Source of the DNA: Nelumbo lutea
Taxonomy: Eukaryota; Streptophyta; Magnoliopsida; Proteales; Nelumbonaceae
Length of the DNA: 64,000 bases
NCBI GenBank assembly: GCA_022828595.1
Contig: JAKGHH010000005.1
Coordinates: forward strand, 58,275,655-58,339,654
Direction: 5' to 3'
Of the stretch, positions 1 to 9,783 are shown one piece after another (the first letter of the stretch is position 1; each line of letters starts with the position of its first letter). The translations under genes and the position numbers were made by a program. A model generated the notes under the pieces. It saw nothing but the letters and a program-made list of their open reading frames with translations. It made no database searches and was not told where the DNA came from.

Positions 1-210
1 TAGCATCATCTCTTCACATCTTCCAATCACATCGAAGACAGTTCCCTCTTTTTGTTCTTCTTGTCAACTTGGCAAAGGACATAGATTGTCATTCTCACCT
101 AGTGTTTTTTGTGTCGATGCACTACTAGATATTATATATACTGATGTATGGGGCCAGCCCATATATTTACTAAGTTCACATGGATTTATCCTATGAAGCT
201 CAAATCTGAG
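1..210 (+). pseudogene. Copia-1 GAG-pre-integrase and integrase start
   Basis: Plus-strand translation gives a CxxCQLGKGH zinc-finger-like end of a GAG-pre-integrase segment, then an integrase start with a DVWGPA-like motif and FTWIYPMKLKSE. This is the usual order in Ty1/copia polyproteins. The reading is cut at about 208 by LINE-1; it resumes at 2961 with FKARVENNFG, the expected continuation of the same integrase domain. The 5' part of the element lies off the left edge. It is part of a dead element and no function is expected. Confidence 0.8.

Positions 211-242
<32 letters not shown>
211..242. repeat. (CT)n microsatellite at the LINE-1 edge
   Basis: About 15 CT units follow the left copy of the LINE-1 target duplication. 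The right copy at 2951-2960 has only a few CT units, so the tract appears to have grown after insertion. Confidence 0.9.
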
Positions 243-249
<7 letters not shown>

Positions 250-346
250 ATCAATAACAGTAATTTTATTAAAAATATATGGAAATTACAACCAGATTGG
301 AGGGGCAAGAAATCTTAACCCTCACTTACAGAACTGAAAACACCTA

Positions 347-2950
347 TTACAATATAGCCCAAAAGAAATTAGATCTTCCCACCCCCTGTTTAGCCAAGGT
401 GTCAGCCATGGAATTAGTGCTCCTCTTGGCCTATTGAACTCTTACAATCATATTCTGAGTTAGCTGCTTGATTTTTTTTCTTTCATTTGAGAACTTCCAC
501 AAGCTAGACTCTTCCTTCTGCAACCAACTAACAATCAATTGAGAGTCTCCTTCCACCAGCAGCTTACTAATATTCAACTGCTTAGCTCTTTTTACTCCTA
601 GAATTGCTAAGATTTCAGCTCTCAGAGAATCCCCCTAGCCTATAGATCCTAAGAACATTGCAATAATTCGACCTTCTTCATCCCTGAAAATACCACCTAT
701 GCACTAGACATAGGAGCTGACCGAGCCACTTCTTCCCAGTTTCTAATGATGTCTCCTACTGAATAGGCTTCAAAAAGCTTCAAAGACTTGACCCAGTGTG
801 CCACCCTAACATAAACAATTTCTATGAGGGCTTCCTTGCTTTTTTCTTTGTCATGAAATAATGTTTGATTTCTTTCTTCCCAGACCGTCCAACAAATAGC
901 AGCTCTAGCACATCTCCACAAAATTTAACCTCTCTTTTTTAAACCCCTAACTGGAGTGGAACTGAACAAGCTTTGCATGCTTGAAGGGGAGGACCACCTG
1001 CAACCAAATAAAGAAAAGAACCAACACCAAATCTCTGAAACAAAAGGGCAAGAAACAAGCAAGTGATAACAGCTTTCACCATTCTTCTTACATAAGATCC
1101 ACCAATACGGAGATAAACACCAATTAGGCCTTTTCTTTTGAAATATGTCACAAGTGTTACACTTTTCTAGGATTGCTTCCCAACAAAAAGCACCTACCCC
1201 AGGAGGAATAGGGCTACCCCAAACTTCTCGGACTAGAAAAGAAGACTCAGGTACCGGACTAGGCTATTTCAATGCTTTGAAAAAAGAGGAGCAGGAGAAG
1301 AGACCCGAAGGGACAAGAGACCAAACCCTAGAGTCCACACTGGAAGGTTCAAGAGCTACCTCATCCAAGATTTTAAGTAAATTCGAAATGGGTTCCAACT
1401 CAGAATCTCTGGGAGCCCTTCTAAGACCCAAGTTCCAACCAATAGAAGAATTAGATAGAGTAGCAAAGGTTGCTACTGGTTCATTTTTAAACCTAGACAG
1501 AGCATACAAGGAGGGGAACTGCTCTTTGAAAGGAAAATCCCCCACCCAAGTGTGTTCCCAAAAATTTACCGACAAACCAGAACCAAAATCATACCTGATG
1601 AAGGGCAGAAAATGATGGCATGAATGGACTTCCAAGGAGAGGCTCTTAAAGCCCTAGATGATAGTCCTGGATCCCAGCCAGCTGCCTCTTGCCCATGAAT
1701 ACTTAGGATTATTTTAGCCCACAGATTCTCCTTTTCTTTGGACCATCTCCATAACCATTTCCCTAACAGAGCTTCATTCTTCTTCTTCAAGTTCCCCAGC
1801 CCCAGTCCCCCTTCACTTTTAGCTATTGTAACTAGCTCCCACCCAACTCTATGGTCCCTTTTCTTCTCCCCAAGTTCCCATAAAAAGTCCCTCATTAGTT
1901 TTTCCAACTCCCTACAAACTCCTTCAGGGATTCTGAACAATGATAAGTAATAGACTGGAAGGTTTGCCAATGTTGACTTAATTAGGGTTATCCTACCCCC
2001 CAAAGACAAGTAATTCTTCTTCCAAGAAGCTAGCCTTTTAGTGAACTTATCAATCACCGGATTCCAAAAACTCCTTTTTCTAAGATTATCCCCTAAAGGA
2101 AGCCTAAATACTTCAGTGGCCAATGAGCTATCTCACAACATATCACTCGGGCCCTTTCCTCCACCTCTCCTTCACTCATATTAATACCAATCACACAACT
2201 CTTATCAAGGTTTACTTTGAGGTGAGTCATTTGTTCAAACACTTTAATCACCATCTTTAGATTGCCCACCCCACTAATCTCCTTGTCATCACAAAACAGA
2301 ATTGTGTCATCTGCAAATTGTAGGTGAGTGACCAGAACCCTATCCCTCCCCACTCTCCAACCACTAATCAGATTTCTGGAGTCTACCCTCTCAATAAGCC
2401 TCCCTTACACTTCAACAATTAAGGTAAAGAGGAAAGGCGAGAGAGGGTCCCCTTGCCAATTACCCCGAACAGCTAGAAAGTGATCCACCACTTTGCCGTT
2501 TACTAACACAGAATAATGGCAAGTTCTAATGCACCCTTTTATCCACTTGCACCACCTTTGCCCAAACCCAAAAGACTCTAAAACTTCCATCAACAGAGAC
2601 CAATCAACCAAATCATATGCCTTCTCCAAATCCAGCTTACACACAAACCCTTTCTCACCTCTACTTCTATAATCCTCCACACTCTCATTTGCAATTAAGA
2701 TTTGGTCCACAATTTGCCTACTTATCACAAAGGCACCTTGATTGTGGGAGATAATTGAGGGGAGCACCACTCTAATTCTTCTGGATAACACCTTAACAAT
2801 GATCTTGTAGAGGTTGTTAACCAGACTAATAGGTCTGAACTCTTTAGGGTGACAAGCCCCAACCTTCTTCGAAATTAAAGCAAAAAAGTAGAATTCAAGC
2901 TTGGGTTTATCGCACCTCTTCCAAAGAATTCCGAGAACACTACTTGAGAG
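347..2950 (-). pseudogene. LINE-1 ORF2 remnant (RT, zf-RVT, RNase H)
   Basis: Minus-strand pieces line up as one L1 ORF2. At 2405-2950 are RT blocks with FRPISLVNNLYKI, the DLEKAYD aspartate motif and QGDPLSPFLF. At 2093-2353 is the catalytic FADD box. At 1566-2123 is the RT thumb region (LPLG, KRLASWKKNYLSLGGR, LIKSTLANLP, GGLGLGN). At about 939-1635 lie the SxNFWEHTW segment and zf-RVT region, and at 347-921 a reverse-transcriptase-linked RNase H with VEGDSQ and a final ADTLAKQG, stopping with TAA at 347-349. Several stops and frame changes (near 2100, 2400, 1600 and 940) make it non-functional. The RT would have copied its own RNA at a nicked target. Confidence 0.85.
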
Positions 2951-2960
2951 GCTCTCTCTC

Positions 2961-4203
2961 ATTTCATTACATTTAAAGCACGTGTTGAGAATAATTTTGG
3001 TAGAAGAATATGCAAACCACCTTTCTTCATGGAAATTTGCATGAATAAGTTCTATGGAGCAACCCCTGCTCTCAAGGATGAAAACTTCGCTTCACATGTA
3101 TGTCACTTACAAAAATCATTGTATGGTTTAAAGCAAGCTCCCAGAACCTGGTACCATCGGCTCAAAGATCATCTTCTCCTCTTGGGATTTAGGGAATCTA
3201 AATCTGATTCCTCTCTTTTCATTAAAATTTGTGGAGCTGATATCACATATATTCTCATTTATGTTGACGATATACTAATTACCGGATCCTCTTCTCATGT
3301 GGTGCAAGATGTTATTAACTCTATGGGTTCTGAATTTGCGATCAAGGATCTCAGTACTGCCATTATTTTTGGGGCCTTGAAGCTCACTAGCTAAAGCATG
3401 GCTTATTACTATCACAACAAAAGTATATTGAGGACTTGTTGAAACGTACAAACATGGATGGGGCAAAGCCTTGTAATACTCCTGGTACTGGTTCTAAGTT
3501 ATCCATACATGATGGTAACCTTGTATCTCTTTCTAATGCTTCCCTTTACAGAAGTATTGTTGGTACACTTCAGTACTTGAATAATTGCATGTCCTGATAT
3601 CACAGACCCTGTTAGTATAGTATGCCAATTCGTGCACTCTCCTACGACTGTTCACTGGGAAGCAGTCAAAGGTATCCTTAGATACCTAAAGTGCACAATT
3701 GATTGTGGTCTCATGCTTCGTCTTTGCTCCTCCATGCGTCTTAGTGTGGTATAGTGCCTTCTCAAACTCTGATTGGGCTGGTTGCCCTAATGACAAGAGA
3801 TCACATGATGGACATTGTGTTTTTCTTGATAAAAATCTCATTGCATGGTCTTCACAAAATCACAACACTATATTGCAGTCTAGCACTGAAGCTGAGTACC
3901 GCTCTTTAGCTATTGCTTCTTGTGAACTATCATGGCTTCAATATCTACTCTCTAAGTTGGGTTTTTCATCACCCTCTTTCTCATCTGGTGTTGCAATTTA
4001 GGAGCTACATATCTTAGAGCCAATCCAGTTTTTTATAGGACAACCAAACATGTTAAAATTGACTTTCATTTTGTCCATGAGCGTGTGGCTCAAAAAGTCC
4101 AGAAGTTAGATTGATCTCCACTGTTGATCAACTAGCAAATATCTTCACCAAAGGGCTCACCCTTCCCGTTTTTACTTTCTCAAGACCAAGTTGAACATTG
4201 TTG
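2961..4203 (+). pseudogene. Copia-1 reverse transcriptase and RNase H remnant
   Basis: Plus-strand continuation of the copia polyprotein. After FKARVENNFG (integrase) the sequence jumps to the RT palm, HLQKSLYGLKQAPRTWY, so most of integrase and the RT start are deleted. The catalytic box ILIYVDDILITG is intact at about 3256-3290. A frameshift near 3350 breaks FAIKDLGTA; the other frame continues with SQQKYIEDLLKR. RNase H follows at 3740-4000 with SDWAGCPNDKRS and SSTEAEYRSLA, and the end at 4010-4200 has [14 protein letters not shown] and ANIFTKGL. At least three breaks are visible. It is a fragment of a Ty1/copia element that once made its own RT. Confidence 0.88.
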
Positions 4204-4232
4204 CACCCGTTCAGCATTTTTTTATCAATAAC

Positions 4233-4430
4233 CAAGGTTCAAAATATCGATACGCCCTTGTGTATTGGCAAGAGCATATCGGTACTTAAATTAACGCACT
4301 TTATATTTTATTTTAGTTTTTTTTCAAAATTTGGTTTTGGGGCATATTTTTAACCATATTTTTATTAAAAAAAATAGTGGTTCCCGAAACACCTTTAAAT
4401 AGGCATATTGTATCAAAATTCTGAACCTTG
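4233..4430. mobile_element. hAT-type MITE of the CAAGGTT family, 198 bp
   Basis: Ends are inverted: it begins CAAGGTTCAAAATATCGATA and its reverse complement begins CAAGGTTCAGAATTTTGATA. It is flanked by a perfect 8-bp duplication TCAATAAC (4225-4232 and 4431-4438). The uninterrupted sequence is present in LINE-1, so the target duplication is well supported. Eight-base duplications fit hAT elements. It has no coding capacity. Relatives lie at 28487 and 48351. Confidence 0.85.
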
Positions 4431-4528
4431 TCAATAACATTTAACATCATTAAAATTTAGGAAAAATTACATACAAGCAAAGGGAGGTAAACTACCTTAA
4501 CTCCCCTGTAAACAAATAAAAAACAACA

Positions 4529-4852
4529 TTAGAAATGTGCCCAAAACAAAGAATCCCTATTCACCCAGCTGCATTTTATCTCAATATCCTTAGCCAAACA
4601 TTTGAACTTTTTCCTTTCATTGTTGTAGTTCCACATTGTAGTCTTTTTCCTTTCATTGTTGTAGTTCCACATTGTAGTCTTGTCTTCCTTTAACCATCTT
4701 ACCACCACCTCCATGTCACCTTCAATTACCATCCTCCTAATGTTCAAATCTCTTGCTCTTTGGACTCCTTCCAAGGCCACAAAAATCTCAGCCCTGTGAG
4801 CCACCCTCTCCAATTGGGCCTGAATAAATAGTTTAAACATTCTCTTCCTCAT
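4529..4852 (-). pseudogene. LINE-2 RNase H remnant with in-frame duplication
   Basis: An open stretch of 107 residues with AEIFVALEGV and a VIEGDMEVVVRWL motif, typical of the RVT_3 RNase H domain at the end of plant LINE ORF2. The acidic residues are partly changed (EGDM for EGDS). A 36-bp unit is tandemly doubled, repeating the 12 residues TTMWNYNNERKK. The end ADSLAKxG block seen in LINE-1 and LINE-3 is missing. Not functional alone. Confidence 0.75.
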
Positions 4853-4877
4853 TCACCCCGTTCAACTTGAGGGAGGA

Positions 4878-5122
4878 TGTTAGAGATAACAAAGATCCCT
4901 AACACGTGCCCAGGCAGCTCAGCAAGTATTCAGTTAGAAGTTAGTCCTTATCTAGATAACTACAAGTCTTGCACAACAGTTGTATCAGTTAGCAGTTGTA
5001 TTTAAGTTATTGTAAACAAAATATATTATAAAAACAGAACCATCTCACTCTGTTCAATGTGGAGTGAGTAATTCTCTCATTTGTTTTTTGTTCTCTGGTT
5101 CAATTAAACGGACTAGTTAACA
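4878..5122 (+). repeat. Copia-1 3' LTR
   Basis: A purine-rich tract (ttgagggagga, 4867-4877) stands directly before TGTTAGAG, the usual copia LTR start, and the segment ends near gttaaca. It contains a TATA-like attataaaaac at about 5027-5036. The 3' edge is uncertain by some 15 bp because a MULE-like terminal sequence follows without a gap. The 5' LTR is outside the window. Confidence 0.7.
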
Positions 5123-5240
5123 GCAAGTACTGGATTATCACATTTTGAAAGTTCACGTACTAAATTGTCGCATTTTAAAGTTCGGGGACCAAATTGTCAC
5201 TCGAGCCAAAGTATAGGGTACTAATAAAAATTTTTTCCTA
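5123..5240. repeat. orphan copy of the Pack-MULE terminal repeat
   Basis: This segment matches the right terminal repeat of the 8015-9783 element: ggattatcaca, aaagttcggggaccaaattg, tcactcgagccaaagta, gggtact. No partner in inverted orientation is seen nearby, so it is a solo end or the edge of a larger lost element. Confidence 0.65.
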
Positions 5241-6297
5241 AAAAAAGGGTTCTTATATGAAACTCTTCTTCACTTTCTAACATCCTCTCACCCTATTTTT
5301 TAATATTTTCCATGAGAAATCAAACAGTTTTTGCAAGATTACAAATTTACAATGATATTTCACCATTCAACCGTATCCTTAAGATTGTTTTTGGCTCAAA
5401 GGAAAAAGTAAGGAAAGGATGGGGAATGTAGGGAAATCTTTTACAAACCTTGTATATAGGTTTCCCTTCATTTTCCTTCAAACCAAACATAGCTTGTTTG
5501 TGCAGGATTCGATCCCAAGTCTCTATTAGCAAAGACCTACAAACATTCTTTTTCATTTGTATCCGATCGTTTTGGGTCTATATCGACTTAATAATTCTTT
5601 GTCTCTCTAATAACTCCTACATTTAGGGAAATTTGCCCTAAATAACTCATAATCCCTTGTAATTATTACCTCTCTCTCAATAACTCTTTTTCTCTCTTAA
5701 TTAATTAGTACATTTAAGACAATATTCAAATTCAAATTTCAATTTGACCCGCCATTAATCAATAAATTTAAAGTTGATTTGTCATTATACCAACCTATTT
5801 AAACTACAAATAAGAGAGGTAAGGATAATTTAACTCTAATAATTTGATTGTAATAAACATAAACAAACCATTGTGCCACATTCAATTGTTGATTATAATT
5901 TTATGTATTTTAATCTTAAGCAATTATTTTACTTCTTCCATTATCTTTAATTTGGACAGATCGGATGGACCAACAAGACATATTGGGTTGGACCAATCCA
6001 AACTATTTATTAGATTGGGCTGGATCTGGTCCATCTATAATAAATTTATATTGGATTCAGTTGGATAAAGCCGATATATGTTTCATTGATACATGATAAG
6101 AATATAGGTATCAATGGACTGGGTTTGGATTGAAACCAATCTAAATTAAAACAAATTTGAACAAATTGGACGGTCCGAACATTGAATTGGACCAGTCCAA
6201 AATATTCATTGGATTGGATTGGACCTGGTCCATTTGTAATGGACTCACATTGAACAGTAATGAGACTCACAGGAACCATAGTGAAATTTCAATTTTT

Positions 6298-6545
6298 CAA
6301 ACCTTGATTTGATCAATATACCGTAAGCTTGGTTTGGAAGGAGTACAAATGCAAATATGTAGAGTGCAAAACCTTATAATTATATTATTTTGTATGTATT
6401 TGCATTGCCTAGTCAAACCTTGATATGATTAAGGCTCAATTTGGAAAGAATACAAATGCAAATATGTAGAGTGCAAAACCGTGGAAGTATATTATTTTGT
6501 ATGTATTTGCCCTGTACATATTTGCATTTGCACTGTAAAATAGAT
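6298..6545. repeat. two tandem 5' halves of a Tourist-like MITE (family A)
   Basis: Two near-copies of about 115-125 bp. Each contains caaaccttgat, then a TAA, then a GGCTTAGTTTGGAAGG-like end and the block acaaatgcaaatatgtagag. Both lack the matching right end. The arrangement looks like a tandem duplication of one truncated MITE with its flank. Confidence 0.65.
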
Positions 6546-7289
6546 GCATTTATTAGTCAACTTTGACTTTTGTATACCATTAAACCTGCAATTACATATC
6601 ATAATATGTGATAAGCACATCTATATCTCTTTTTGTGTAATAACCAAAGCAAGAGACCATGAACATCTTAAATTTAGACCACCACATACCATATTCAGGT
6701 CTGTTTTGTTCACAGCCAGAACCGGAATGAATTGAAATCGAAATCCTTCATAGTCGAAATATGGTCTATCTCTATTTGATTTCCTCTTCCCCCTTTCTCC
6801 ATTCACTCATATAAAAGTTGATGACAAGATCTGTGAACTAGTAAATCCCCACCACGTTTAACTGGCTAGGAGCATCACTCAGTTGATTCTGTAATTTAAT
6901 GTCTTTTTCCGAACTTTGCAAGAGACAAGATACCAAGCAGATAAATGATGACGTATGTCTTTGAAATCAATATAGTGGCAAATGGATCTTTGGTGCCTAT
7001 AAAATGATGTTTAGGGACAATATCGGTACTATTTATAAAAATGAGGATGGTAACAATTTTTAGTCAAAAAGCCTTATTTTACTTTTCTTTTTTATCCTTT
7101 ATGATTTTTATTTTTCTAATAATTTATTTAAATATCATGATAGGCCATATGCTAATTTTTAGGGGGTGTCCTTTTTTTTAGATTATGAGAGGGGGGAAAG
7201 TTGGTCAATGGGATTTTGATTCCCATTAACCAAGAAACACATGTTTAATTTTTAGATTTATGTGGGGACCAGTGAAAGTTTATTTTCTT

Positions 7290-7535
7290 GGGTATCACTT
7301 AAGTGATACTGATCTCTTAGGTGGATAATTTAATTTTCCCATCTAAGGGAAAGTTGTCAATACTTGGATGGGACAAAAATGCCCCTTTTAATAATAATTT
7401 TTTTTATGATTAAGATGGTCATTGCCTTATTTACATGGAAAATAAAAGAACATGGGTAAATGCACTTACATGGGTAAGTATTTCCTAGGATACACTTACC
7501 CTTGTAAGTGACTTATTGAAAAACGAATGGGGCAT
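7290..7535. repeat. dispersed non-coding repeat J, copy 1
   Basis: Shares a series of blocks in the same order with 41625-41875: ggaaagttg, acttg-atg-gacaaaaa, cccttttaataat, catta-cttatttacatg, aaataaaagaa, gtaaatgcactta. No coding signal and no clear termini seen. Confidence 0.6.
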
Positions 7536-8014
7536 TAGTCAAAAAATCCTGATTTTACTTTCCCTTTTTACCCTCTATAATTTTTGTTTTCCAGTAATTT
7601 ATTTAACTATCATGATTCACGAGGCCATACATTGTCCATCAAACTTTTTCCAACGATAAAAAATGAGAATCCAAACTATTAACATGGTTGTATCTTGATT
7701 TTGCTTTCCATCTTTATCATCAACAATTTTTGTTTTCCAATGTTCTTTTTTTTATCATTCAAATGTTTGATATTATCATAAATGGTCACGTACACTCTCC
7801 AGTGGTGACCTTGTTGCTACCTACTATTTTCATTTTTGCTTCCAATTAATTTCTTTATTTCCTTTTTAATTAAAAAGTAAGAAGAAAATGCTTTTAGACT
7901 TAAATGTAAGTTATTTAACAATCATCTTAGATAATGACTTCTACTATTCAATAGTTAATTGAGTAAATTAACATAATAGCTTAGTTTACTTCTAACCATT
8001 AATACTAATTTTTT

Positions 8015-8165
8015 GGGAAAATTCCTCGATGAGTACCTTGTACTTTGGCTCGAGTGACATTTTAGTCTCTGAACTTTAAAATGCAACAATCTAATATCCA
8101 AACTTCCAATTTGTGACAATCTAGTACCTAACATTAATTCACGGTCAGTCAAAGTCATCATGTGA
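8015..8165. repeat. left terminal inverted repeat of the Pack-MULE
   Basis: Starts GGGAAAATTCC and runs to about the ggtcagtcaaagtc block. It pairs with 9645-9783 in inverse orientation. Confidence 0.75.
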
Positions 8166-8824
8166 GAACAGGTGCAGTTTAAATAATTTCATAATGTCAA
8201 AACTAACCTTTATTATTCAAATTTTACCCTTTTCCTTTCTTTTTACCCTATTCCCCTTTCTCTTCAATATGGGTTAAAGAAACAACAGGTGGCATTCACT
8301 GACCGTCTGTTCTTTTTCCCTCCTATCTAATTGAATTCTAAAATCTATTCTACTTTGTCTTCAGTCTGTCATGGGGATGGGTGGAAAGAACAAAGAGGTT
8401 GCTAAATCTCGAAAGACTCTAGTCACTTGGTCATTGTTGAGAAAGATGAACATGAACCAAAAGAAAATGGCGGGGTTTATAGGGAAGCACACTCGATTCA
8501 TCTACAACAACGACGACGAGATAGAAGAAGAAAGAAGAGATTGCAGAAATGAAAAGTTCATCGCCTAGTATTGTTCGTTTGAAGGGTATGCCCACTCCGG
8601 AAGGGTAGCATCTTCGCTTCCTCAAAGAAGAAGAGTAAAGAGAATAGATGGGCTTTCGATGGCGAGCAATACTGTAGGAGATTATGATCTTTGTGTTTTT
8701 TTAGAGGAACGAATTGCCAGAAGCGACACAACCTATATGTTGAGGGGAATAGTCTGTTTTTATTCTTAGTTTACTAGTTCTCTTTCATAGTATAATTTCA
8801 AAACGAGTTAAAAATCCCCACTGT
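8166..8824. other. unassigned interior of the Pack-MULE
   Basis: Contains a 65-residue open frame from 8371 that is rich in Lys, Glu and Arg and was not recognised, plus the first bases before the ARF match. It may be another captured fragment, an ARF intron or 5' untranslated sequence. Composition is less AT-rich than the flanks. Confidence 0.4.
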
Positions 8825-9600
8825 CGATTCCACGGTTTACTACTTCCCGCAAGGCCATGCGGAGCAAGCTTCTTCTTCTCCAGATTTTAGTTCTCTGGTC
8901 TGCATCAAGCACATGGCTCTATGCAGAATCGTGTCAGTTATGTTCCTAGCGAATTTTGATACTGATAAGGTTTTTGCAAAATACGTTTTGAACCATTGGA
9001 TCGATCATTTTTCAGAATGGTTCGTATGCCATCGGTTGCAATGGGATTGTTGCAGGACGGTGAGGTTGAGGATTCTGAGTAAAAGATTTTGTCATTCTCG
9101 AAGATCCTGACACCAAGCGATGCAAACAATGGAGGTGGGTTTTCGGTTCCCAGGTTTTGTGAAGATTCAATATTTCCCCCACTAAACTACAAGGCAGAGC
9201 CACCAGTATAGGCGATTACAGTGAGAGATGTTCATGGTGTGATGTGGGATTTCCAACACATTTACCGAGGGATGCCGCGTCAGCATTTGTTGATGACTAG
9301 GTAGAGTAAGTTCGTTAATCATAGATGCTTGCTTGTTCCTTGAGATTCAGTGGTTTTTATGAAGAACCAAACTGGAGAGCTTTTTGTTGGGATAAGGCAC
9401 ACTATGAGGTCAAGTGGTAGTATGGATTGTGTTCAGTGTTATTATCATGTTGGGTCTGTGGCTTCTCCTATTGTGAAAATGGAAGAGGGGTTTGGAATGG
9501 AGAGAGGTTCTTAACGTAGTAGAAGGGGCAGGTTCCAACTGAATCTGTAGAGGCTGCTGAATTAGCGGGAGTAAATAGGTTGTTTGTCATTTCAAAAATG
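8825..9600 (+). pseudogene. captured ARF fragment (ARF17/10/16-like B3 region)
   Basis: Translation in three frames recovers, in order, VYYFPQGHAE (8833-), [73 protein letters not shown], then SKFVN, DSVVFMKNQTGELFVGIR and TESVEAAELAG. This is the N-terminal and B3 DNA-binding part of auxin response factors; [19 protein letters not shown] and WDF-HIYRG point to the ARF10/16/17 group, by my recollection ARF17 most. In-frame stops (after EVEDSE, after EPPV, in the TGW position and after LVP) and substitutions in conserved Arg/Thr positions show it is dead. The miR160 site, which lies downstream of B3 in this group, is not reached. A full ARF would be several hundred residues longer. Origin by capture into the surrounding element is inferred. 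Confidence 0.85.
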
Positions 9601-9644
9601 GTTCAAATTTGATTGTTGAAAAATGAAATGGGTATTTATGTCTT

Positions 9645-9783
9645 TCTATGCACTGACTGACGATGAGTTAACGCCAGGTACCATATTGTCACAAATTTAA
9701 AGTTCGGGATTGTCACATTCTAAAGTTTGGGAACCAAATTGTCACTTGAGACAAAGTACAGGGTACTGATCAGAAAATTTTTC
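9645..9783. repeat. right terminal inverted repeat of the Pack-MULE
   Basis: Reverse complement of the left repeat with scattered differences. A third, solo copy sits at 5123-5240. Confidence 0.75.

Larger units (their letters stand above)
208..2960 (-). mobile_element. LINE-1, 5'-truncated L1-type retrotransposon
   Basis: The element runs right to left: reverse transcriptase near 2950, then zf-RVT and RNase H, then a 3' tail ending in a short T run (243-249 on the plus strand). It begins inside the RT domain, so the endonuclease is missing, as in common 5' truncation. Both edges carry a similar stretch, gaggcgctctctctc at 208-222 and gaggctctctctc at 2948-2960, which reads as the target-site duplication. 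The interrupted target is the integrase of Copia-1. Confidence 0.85.
4216..4853 (-). mobile_element. LINE-2, short 3' LINE fragment inserted in Copia-1
   Basis: A minus-strand LINE 3' end with the same terminal sequence as LINE-1 (T run followed by atcaataac). It keeps only the RNase H end and tail. Flanks read cacccgttcagc (4204-4215) and caccccgttcaac (4854-4866), a plausible target duplication. Removing it rejoins the copia 3' end to its polypurine tract. The MITE at 4233-4430 is inserted in its tail. Confidence 0.8.
5241..8014. other. gene-free AT-rich stretch with MITE fragments
   Basis: No gene recognised. 5950-6285 holds a diverged GGATTGGACC-type repeat, also seen at 22970-23336. 6298-6545 holds two Tourist-like 5' halves. 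6690-6800 resembles the left end of the MITE at 39869. 7290-7535 is a dispersed repeat shared with 41625-41875. Short open frames here are interrupted and repeat-derived. Confidence 0.7.
8015..9783. mobile_element. Pack-MULE-like element carrying an ARF gene fragment
   Basis: A 1,769-bp segment bounded by long terminal inverted repeats of about 140 bp: the left reads gtaccttgtactttggctcg and the right, reversed, gtaccctgtactttgtctca, and both continue aligned to the cagtca block. Flanks are taatttttt (8006-8014) and taattattt (9784-9792), a 9-bp duplication with one mismatch. Long TIRs plus a 9-bp duplication are typical of Mutator-like elements. There is no transposase; the interior holds an auxin-response-factor fragment (8825-9600) and an unassigned stretch (8166-8825). 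Elements of this kind that carry host gene pieces are called Pack-MULEs. Class assignment is inferred. Confidence 0.75.

Noticed and set aside
1145..1615. 156-codon open frame on the plus strand
   Set aside because: It lies opposite the LINE-1 ORF2 frame (1264-2123, minus), which has recognisable protein motifs; the plus frame has none.
5500..5535. tRNA-like T-loop (ggattcgatcc)
   Set aside because: No matching acceptor stem, D-arm or anticodon arm upstream.
8371..8625. Overlapping 65- and 64-codon frames on opposite strands
   Set aside because: Neither resembles a known protein and both are inside a transposon; kept only as an unassigned captured stretch.
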